Source: an uncultured Eubacterium sp. (GTDB lineage Bacteria > Bacillota > Clostridia > Peptostreptococcales > Anaerovoracaceae). Taken from it: a stretch of 12,038 nt of DNA. Of the stretch, positions 7,832 through 12,038 are shown piece after piece. Under the pieces are notes generated by a model that saw nothing but the letters and a program-made list of their open reading frames with translations, searched no databases and was not told where the DNA came from. Position 1 is the stretch's first letter; every line of letters begins with the position of its first letter. A program made the translations under genes and the position numbers. Where the stretch lies: the NCBI GenBank assembly GCA_900542385.1, contig UQNP01000043.1, positions 1-12,038 of the forward strand, read 5' to 3'.

Positions 7832-8002
7832 TGCGCTGTCCGTTTTGCCAGCAAATCGCCCTGCGGGCTCTTTGGGCAAAAAGGCACCTTGCGCTGTCCG
7901 TTTTGCCAGCAAATCGCCCTGCGGGCTCTTTGGGCAAAAAGGCACCTTGCGCTGTCCGTTTTGCCAGCAAATCGCCCTGCGGGCTCTTTGGGCAAAAAGG
8001 CA
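7832..8002 (+). repeat. Three tandem copies of a 58-bp hairpin repeat (R3)
   Basis: Units start at 7832, 7890 and 7948, each opening TGCGCTGTCCG. The first two are 58 bp and the third lacks the last three bases. Copies look identical. Inside each unit, TTTTGCC (7843-7849 in the first) pairs with GGCAAAA (7875-7881), and GCCC (7858-7861) pairs with GGGC (7865-7868), so each unit can form a long imperfect hairpin. Because 58 is not a multiple of three, all reading frames are open across it without being coding. There are no unique spacers, so this is not a CRISPR array. Confidence 0.95.
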
Positions 8003-8028
8003 AACGCAAAGACCGCAGCGCTTCAGCG
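8001..8028 (+). repeat. Direct repeat R2, copy 2
   Basis: This is the second copy of the 28-base sequence at 7728-7755, with one difference (C for T at position 24). It closes the repeat island 28 bases before the lipoprotein start codon. Confidence 0.85.
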
Positions 8029-8055
8029 TATATTCTCTGTCGAAAGGATGGAAAA

Positions 8056-8685
8056 ATGACCAAAATAAAGAAAATGTTCAAAGAAAAAAATACGATGATA
8101 ATAATATCTCTGATCCTGATAGCAGTGATGATATCAGTGACATTGATATCGTGCAGCAGCGAACAGAATACAGGAGATAAGGCGTCCACAGAAACCGCCA
8201 CCGATGAAAATGGAAATACCATCGTCGTGGGGACTGATGAAAACGGAGAGACTGTAATATATGAAACCGATGAAAAGGGCAACGTAAAGGGCAGTCAGAA
8301 GTACGAGGCGAAAGGAGAAAAGAGCGCAGCCGAAAGCAAAGCCGGCGCCGCAGCAAAGCAGACGGTGAAGCAGACCACTCAGACCACGGCTCAGACGACA
8401 CAGGCAGCAAAGGTATGTTATATAAGCATAGACGGATACTGCAGCGGCAAATCGATAACCTTGCAGGGCGGAGATACAGTCTACAGCATACTCAAACGTT
8501 CAGGAGCAAGCGTGTCAGGCTCCAGTTCATATGTGAAAGGCATAAACGGTCTTTACGAATTCGATAAAGGACCTCAGAGCGGATGGAAATATTCGGTGAA
8601 CGGTAGCACGCCGAATGTGGGATGTGGAAGCTATAAAGTAAACGCAGGTGATAATATCCGCTGGTACTATGTTACAAGTTACTGA
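8056..8685 (+). CDS. DUF4430 lipoprotein, probable corrinoid-binding component
   Basis: The predicted lipoprotein has 209 residues. A Lys-rich start and hydrophobic stretch (about 14-31) end in the lipobox LISC, with the lipidated Cys at 33. Residues 34-119 are an acidic, then Ala/Thr/Gln-rich, flexible tether with repeated TDENG/TDEKG units. Residues about 120-209 form a DUF4430 domain, with GWKYSVNG at 176-183 and a closing GDNIRWYYV. DUF4430 is the fold of the C-terminal beta domain of animal transcobalamin and intrinsic factor, which touches cobalamin. Together with the riboswitch upstream and the ECF transporter downstream, this suggests a surface-tethered B12-capture protein; substrate binding is inferred. 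The frame is open far upstream, but that part is repeat island. ATG 8056, with GAAAGGA at 8042-8048, is the start. Confidence 0.9.
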   Translation: MTKIKKMFKEKNTMIIISLILIAVMISVTLISCSSEQNTGDKASTETATDENGNTIVVGTDENGETVIYETDEKGNVKGSQKYEAKGEKSAAESKAGAAAKQTVKQTTQTTAQTTQAAKVCYISIDGYCSGKSITLQGGDTVYSILKRSGASVSGSSSYVKGINGLYEFDKGPQSGWKYSVNGSTPNVGCGSYKVNAGDNIRWYYVTSY

Positions 8686-8699
8686 CATTGATGTGAATT

Positions 8700-8716
8700 C
8701 CTCCGAGGGGGGGAGG
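8700..8716 (+). promoter_or_regulatory. Small GC-rich hairpin between lipoprotein and T genes
   Basis: CCTCC (8700-8704) and GGAGG (8712-8716) can pair around a G-rich seven-base loop, extendable by one or two weaker pairs. There is no T tract, so it is not a terminator. It might slow decay or tune the amount of downstream mRNA, which is only a guess. Confidence 0.3.
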
Positions 8717-8767
8717 AGAAGCTGGACGGAGTACGCTCATAATCTCATAATATGGAAGGAGCACATG

Positions 8768-9658
8768 ATGAAAAGAAGCGTCTTTGATACATATCATCCT
8801 GCAATAAATTTTATTTTTTTCTGCATAGTCATAATTTCATCAATTTTTACGATGAATCCGGTGCTGCTTGGAATATCCTTCATATCTGCGGGCACGTATG
8901 CTTACATGCTCAACGGGAAAAGAACGGTCAGATTCATACTGTTTTTTATCCTGCCGCTTATATTGTTCGCAGCCGTGATAAATGCTATCGTAAATCCGAG
9001 AGGAGAGACAGTGATTTTTTACACTGAATACAGCCGGATAACGATGGAAGCCGCACTGTACGGCATCTGCACAGGGATCATGATATCCTCCATGCTCCTA
9101 TGGTTTTCATGCTTCACGAAAATAATGACGGGAGATAAGTTTACATATATGTTCGGGAAGATAATGCCGTCGATATCGCTGATAATAACCATGGTAATGC
9201 GGTTTGTGCCTGATTTCAAAGGGAAAATCGCAGAAATATCCAATGCACAGAAAGGCATAGGCTGCGATGTCACAGAAGGAAGAGCGGCAGAAAAAGTCAG
9301 ACATGGCATAAAGATAACATCGATAATGTTTTCCTGGTCTCTGGAAAATTCCGTAGATACGGCAGATTCCATGAGGGCGAGAGGATACGGAGCGAAAAAA
9401 CGTTCAAGTTTTGCAATATATGATTTTGATAAAAGAGATGCCGCCGCAGTATTTGTGATCGCTTTGGCAACAGCAGTCTTCATATCAGGGGCGATTAGCG
9501 GGCGTTACAGCGTGGAATTTTATCCTGATATTTCCATGCCTGAGTTTATGGATACGGATATTATCCTGTACGCGGCGTATGCTCTGCTGTGTTTTTTTCC
9601 GGCAATCGTTGAATTCAAGGAGGCGATCGTATGGAGATATTTGAGATCGAAGATCTGA
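8768..9658 (+). CDS. ECF transporter T (transmembrane coupling) component
   Basis: The T component links the substrate-binding S subunit in the membrane to the two ATPase domains. The 296-residue protein has about six hydrophobic segments. FDTYHPAINF near the N-terminus is typical of the family, as is the cytoplasmic coupling region. That region contains AQKGIGCD at 160-167 and the ARG-type motif RARGYG at 203-208 (within DSMRARGYGAKKR). The first coupling helix carries K-G-I-G where many T proteins have an A-R-G/S triplet; the second motif is standard. AAGGAG at 8756-8761 serves two adjacent ATG codons (8765 and 8768); I chose 8768 because its spacing is better. The last 28 bases overlap the start of the ATPase gene, indicating translational coupling. 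It belongs to a dedicated system, not the shared ecfA-ecfA'-ecfT module near ribosomal genes. Confidence 0.92.
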   Translation: MKRSVFDTYHPAINFIFFCIVIISSIFTMNPVLLGISFISAGTYAYMLNGKRTVRFILFFILPLILFAAVINAIVNPRGETVIFYTEYSRITMEAALYGICTGIMISSMLLWFSCFTKIMTGDKFTYMFGKIMPSISLIITMVMRFVPDFKGKIAEISNAQKGIGCDVTEGRAAEKVRHGIKITSIMFSWSLENSVDTADSMRARGYGAKKRSSFAIYDFDKRDAAAVFVIALATAVFISGAISGRYSVEFYPDISMPEFMDTDIILYAAYALLCFFPAIVEFKEAIVWRYLRSKI

Positions 9659-12038
9659 CATTTACATATCCGGGCAAGGAGAGTCCTGCCATAAGGAACA
9701 TAAATATAAAGATAAGTAAAGGGGAATTTGTTCTCATATGCGGAGAATCAGGCTCCGGCAAAAGTACTCTGCTTCGAAATATGAAGTCGGCGCTTGCGCC
9801 AAATGGAGAAAAAAGCGGAAGGATACTGTTTGGCGGATGCAGTATAGAAGAAATAGATCCCTGCGTTCAGGCTGCGAAGATAGGGTACGTGCTTCAGGAC
9901 CCTTATGCTCAGACTGTTACCGATAAGGTATGGCATGAACTTGCATTCGGTCTTGAAAATCTGGGGGAGGATACGAAAAAGATACGCTTAAGGACGGCTG
10001 AGACCGCCAGCTTTTTCGGTATACAGCAATGGTTTGACAAAGATGTCGACCAGCTTTCGGGAGGGCAGAGACAGCTCATGAATCTGGCTGCGGTAATGAC
10101 TCTTCAGCCGGAAGTGATAATACTGGATGAGCCTACGGGTCAGCTGGACGCCATAGCAGCGGAAGACTTTATCGGGGTTTTGAAAAAGATCAACAGGGAG
10201 CTGGGAACGACTGTAATAATGACGGAACACCGGCTTGAGGAAGCTATGGCTGTTTCAGACAGAGTGATAGTGATGGATGAGGGCAGGATAATATCAGATG
10301 ACATGCCTGCGGCTACAGGTATGATTCTTGAAAGGATGAAACATCCCATGTTCGATGCTATGCCGGCGCCGGTCAGATGCTACGCCGAGGTATGCGGAGA
10401 TAATAAAAGAAAAAGATATATCCGCTGCAAAGAGACAGTGTCGACATGCCCTGTAGATGTAAGAGAGGGAAGAACATGGCTTGAGGGTATGTTTGAAAAC
10501 AGAAAACCGCATACAACATCTCTGCCTGAAAAAGAAAGAAATCCGCAGGGCAAAAAAGTTGTTGAAGTAAAAGATGTGTGGTTCAGATATGACAGGTATT
10601 CGGAAGATGTGCTGAAGGGTTTATCCCTTGAAGTGAATGAAGGCGAGCTTTACTGCATGGTCGGAGGCAACGGGGCAGGCAAGACTACGGCTCTATCGGT
10701 AATAAGCGGGATAAAGAGTCCGTACAGAGGAACTGTGAAAATTAAAGGTAAAAAATTATCAGATTACAGGAAAAAAGAAATTTTTAATGGACTGATGGGG
10801 GTGCTTCCGCAGAATCCCAAGAGCATTTTCGTGGAAAACTCTGTAAAAAAAGACCTTTTGGAAGCACTTGCGGCTGATGAATCCACAGCAGAAGAAAAAG
10901 AAAAAAAGATAAGAAAAACGGCAGAGATCACAGAGATAGAAAAGCTCCTTGATTGTCATCCCTACGATATTTCAGGAGGAGAACAGCAGAAGGCGGCTCT
11001 TGCCAAAGTGCTTCTTAAGGATCCGGAGATATTGATACTCGATGAGCCCACTAAAGGTTTTGACGGCAGGTATAAAAAACAGTTCGCAGAGATATTGAAG
11101 AGGCTGACCGACATGGGTAAAACAGTGATAATGGTGTCCCATGATATAGAATTCTGCAGCAGATACGGTGACAGATGCGCAATGTTTTTCAATGGAAATA
11201 TCATCGTGTCAGACGCTCCGAGAAGATTTTTTTCAGGGAACAGTTTTTATACGACCTCAGCCAACAGGATGTCGAGGAATGTATTTGAAAATGCAGTGAC
11301 GTCTGAAGATGTGATAAAGCTCATAGAGATCAATGAAGATGAAGCAGATTTTGACATCGATGACGTGGAAAACGATCCGAAACCTTTTGAAGAAGAACAG
11401 TCAGGTTTTTTAGAAGATAATATAAAAAACAATGAAAAGGTTGACGCAGTAAATGAGATCCGAAGAGGTGATGAGGCAAATGTCCGCAGTGAAAACAGAA
11501 AAATCAAAACCCTTTTGTGCGACATCCTGTTGATGGCAGCGGCTGCTGCGACCCTTGTGGCAGGATATCTGCTCATCGGCAATCAACGATATATGATCGT
11601 ATGCGTAATGCTGATATTGTATTCGATGGCTTTTTTTGCAGTGAATTTTGAGAGAAGAAAGCCTAAAGCACGGGAGATCGTGCTGCTGGCGGTACTGACT
11701 GCCGCAGCTGTTGCGGCAAGGGCGGCGTTTTTCATGGTGCCCAATTTCAAACCTATGCTTGCCATAGTTATTATCGCAGCAGCGGCCCTTGGAAAAGAAG
11801 CGGGATTCATGACGGGAGCGCTTTCGGCATTTGTATCGAACATGTTCTTCGGGCAGGGACCGTGGACTCCGTGGCAGATGGCAGGCATGGCATTAGCCGG
11901 ATATATAGCGGGAGCGCTGTTTCACAGATGTGCGGATAAGCTTGGTGAAAGCAGACTGCTGAAATGGGCGCTTGTCATATTCGGAGGTGCGGCGGCATTT
12001 TTCCTCTACGGCGCTGTGGTGGATATGTGGACGATATT
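9631..12038 (+). CDS. Fused ECF transporter protein: two ATPase domains plus S-like membrane domain (3' end missing)
   Basis: One uninterrupted frame of at least 802 codons, open at the window edge. The first ATPase (about 1-240) has Walker A GESGSGKST (38-46), Q-loop Q89, signature LSGGQ (142-146), Walker B VIILDE (162-167) and switch His200. The second (about 311-540) has GGNGAGKT (345-352), Q394, signature SGGE (448-451), ILILDE (467-472) and His504. Both sets look complete, so both sites could bind ATP. An acidic, low-complexity linker (about 550-620) follows, then a hydrophobic domain from about 628. Its ARAAFFMVPNFKP and FFGQGPWTPWQ (739-749) segments resemble ECF S components, including those found in cobalamin clusters. 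AAGGAGG at 9617-9623 strongly supports ATG 9631. The protein would combine energising and substrate-binding parts of one B12-type importer. Substrate is inferred from the riboswitch. Confidence 0.92.
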   Translation, partial: MEIFEIEDLTFTYPGKESPAIRNINIKISKGEFVLICGESGSGKSTLLRNMKSALAPNGEKSGRILFGGCSIEEIDPCVQAAKIGYVLQDPYAQTVTDKVWHELAFGLENLGEDTKKIRLRTAETASFFGIQQWFDKDVDQLSGGQRQLMNLAAVMTLQPEVIILDEPTGQLDAIAAEDFIGVLKKINRELGTTVIMTEHRLEEAMAVSDRVIVMDEGRIISDDMPAATGMILERMKHPMFDAMPAPVRCYAEVCGDNKRKRYIRCKETVSTCPVDVREGRTWLEGMFENRKPHTTSLPEKERNPQGKKVVEVKDVWFRYDRYSEDVLKGLSLEVNEGELYCMVGGNGAGKTTALSVISGIKSPYRGTVKIKGKKLSDYRKKEIFNGLMGVLPQNPKSIFVENSVKKDLLEALAADESTAEEKEKKIRKTAEITEIEKLLDCHPYDISGGEQQKAALAKVLLKDPEILILDEPTKGFDGRYKKQFAEILKRLTDMGKTVIMVSHDIEFCSRYGDRCAMFFNGNIIVSDAPRRFFSGNSFYTTSANRMSRNVFENAVTSEDVIKLIEINEDEADFDIDDVENDPKPFEEEQSGFLEDNIKNNEKVDAVNEIRRGDEANVRSENRKIKTLLCDILLMAAAAATLVAGYLLIGNQRYMIVCVMLILYSMAFFAVNFERRKPKAREIVLLAVLTAAAVAARAAFFMVPNFKPMLAIVIIAAAALGKEAGFMTGALSAFVSNMFFGQGPWTPWQMAGMALAGYIAGALFHRCADKLGESRLLKWALVIFGGAAAFFLYGAVVDMWTI

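Noticed and set aside
7832..8002. Possible CRISPR array
   Set aside because: Units follow each other directly with no unique spacers, and no cas gene is present.
7777..8055. Upstream extension of the lipoprotein reading frame and other open frames through the repeats on both strands
   Set aside because: They read through tandem 58-bp units that keep several frames open, encode repeated Cys/Gln/Ala/Lys strings and lack ribosome binding sites. The lipoprotein signal peptide starts at 8056.

Overview
The window looks like chromosomal DNA of a low-to-moderate-GC Bacillota, most likely an anaerobic Clostridia lineage. The support is AT-leaning codon use, strong AGGAG-type ribosome binding sites, consensus sigma-A promoters, a greA-lysS order common in Firmicutes, and an ECF-type vitamin transporter under a cobalamin riboswitch. 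All convincing genes are on the + strand. I cannot name the species from sequence alone.

Region 1 (about 1-3580) holds three consecutive genes for membrane proteins that all begin with the same zinc-ribbon motif (MICxxCG...FCxxCG). The first has two ribbons and about four membrane segments. The second and third each have one ribbon, one membrane segment and a large, probably extracytoplasmic domain; the third also has TPR-like helices. A strong intrinsic terminator closes the group. Their function is not known to me.

Region 2 (about 3600-7280) is a housekeeping unit. A perfect TTGACA-17-TATAAT promoter drives greA (transcript cleavage factor), followed by lysS and asnS (class II lysyl- and asparaginyl-tRNA synthetases), ending in an intrinsic terminator.

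Region 3 (about 7280-12038) is the most interesting part. An extended -10 promoter leads into a cobalamin riboswitch aptamer. After it come two candidate intrinsic terminators and a roughly 330-bp island of GC-rich palindromic and tandem repeats. Then follow three genes: a lipoprotein with a C-terminal DUF4430 (transcobalamin-type beta) domain, an ECF transporter T component, and one long open frame that fuses two ECF ATPase domains to a membrane domain resembling an ECF S component. This last gene runs off the window end. Together these look like a self-contained vitamin B12 (or corrinoid) import system: the lipoprotein would capture substrate outside, the S domain would bind it in the membrane, and the T protein would couple it to the fused ATPase pair. 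Cobalamin specificity is inferred from the riboswitch and the DUF4430 fold, not shown directly.

The only stretch over 300 bases without a gene is 7175-8055. It holds a terminator, promoter, riboswitch, two further terminators and the repeat island, all listed separately.
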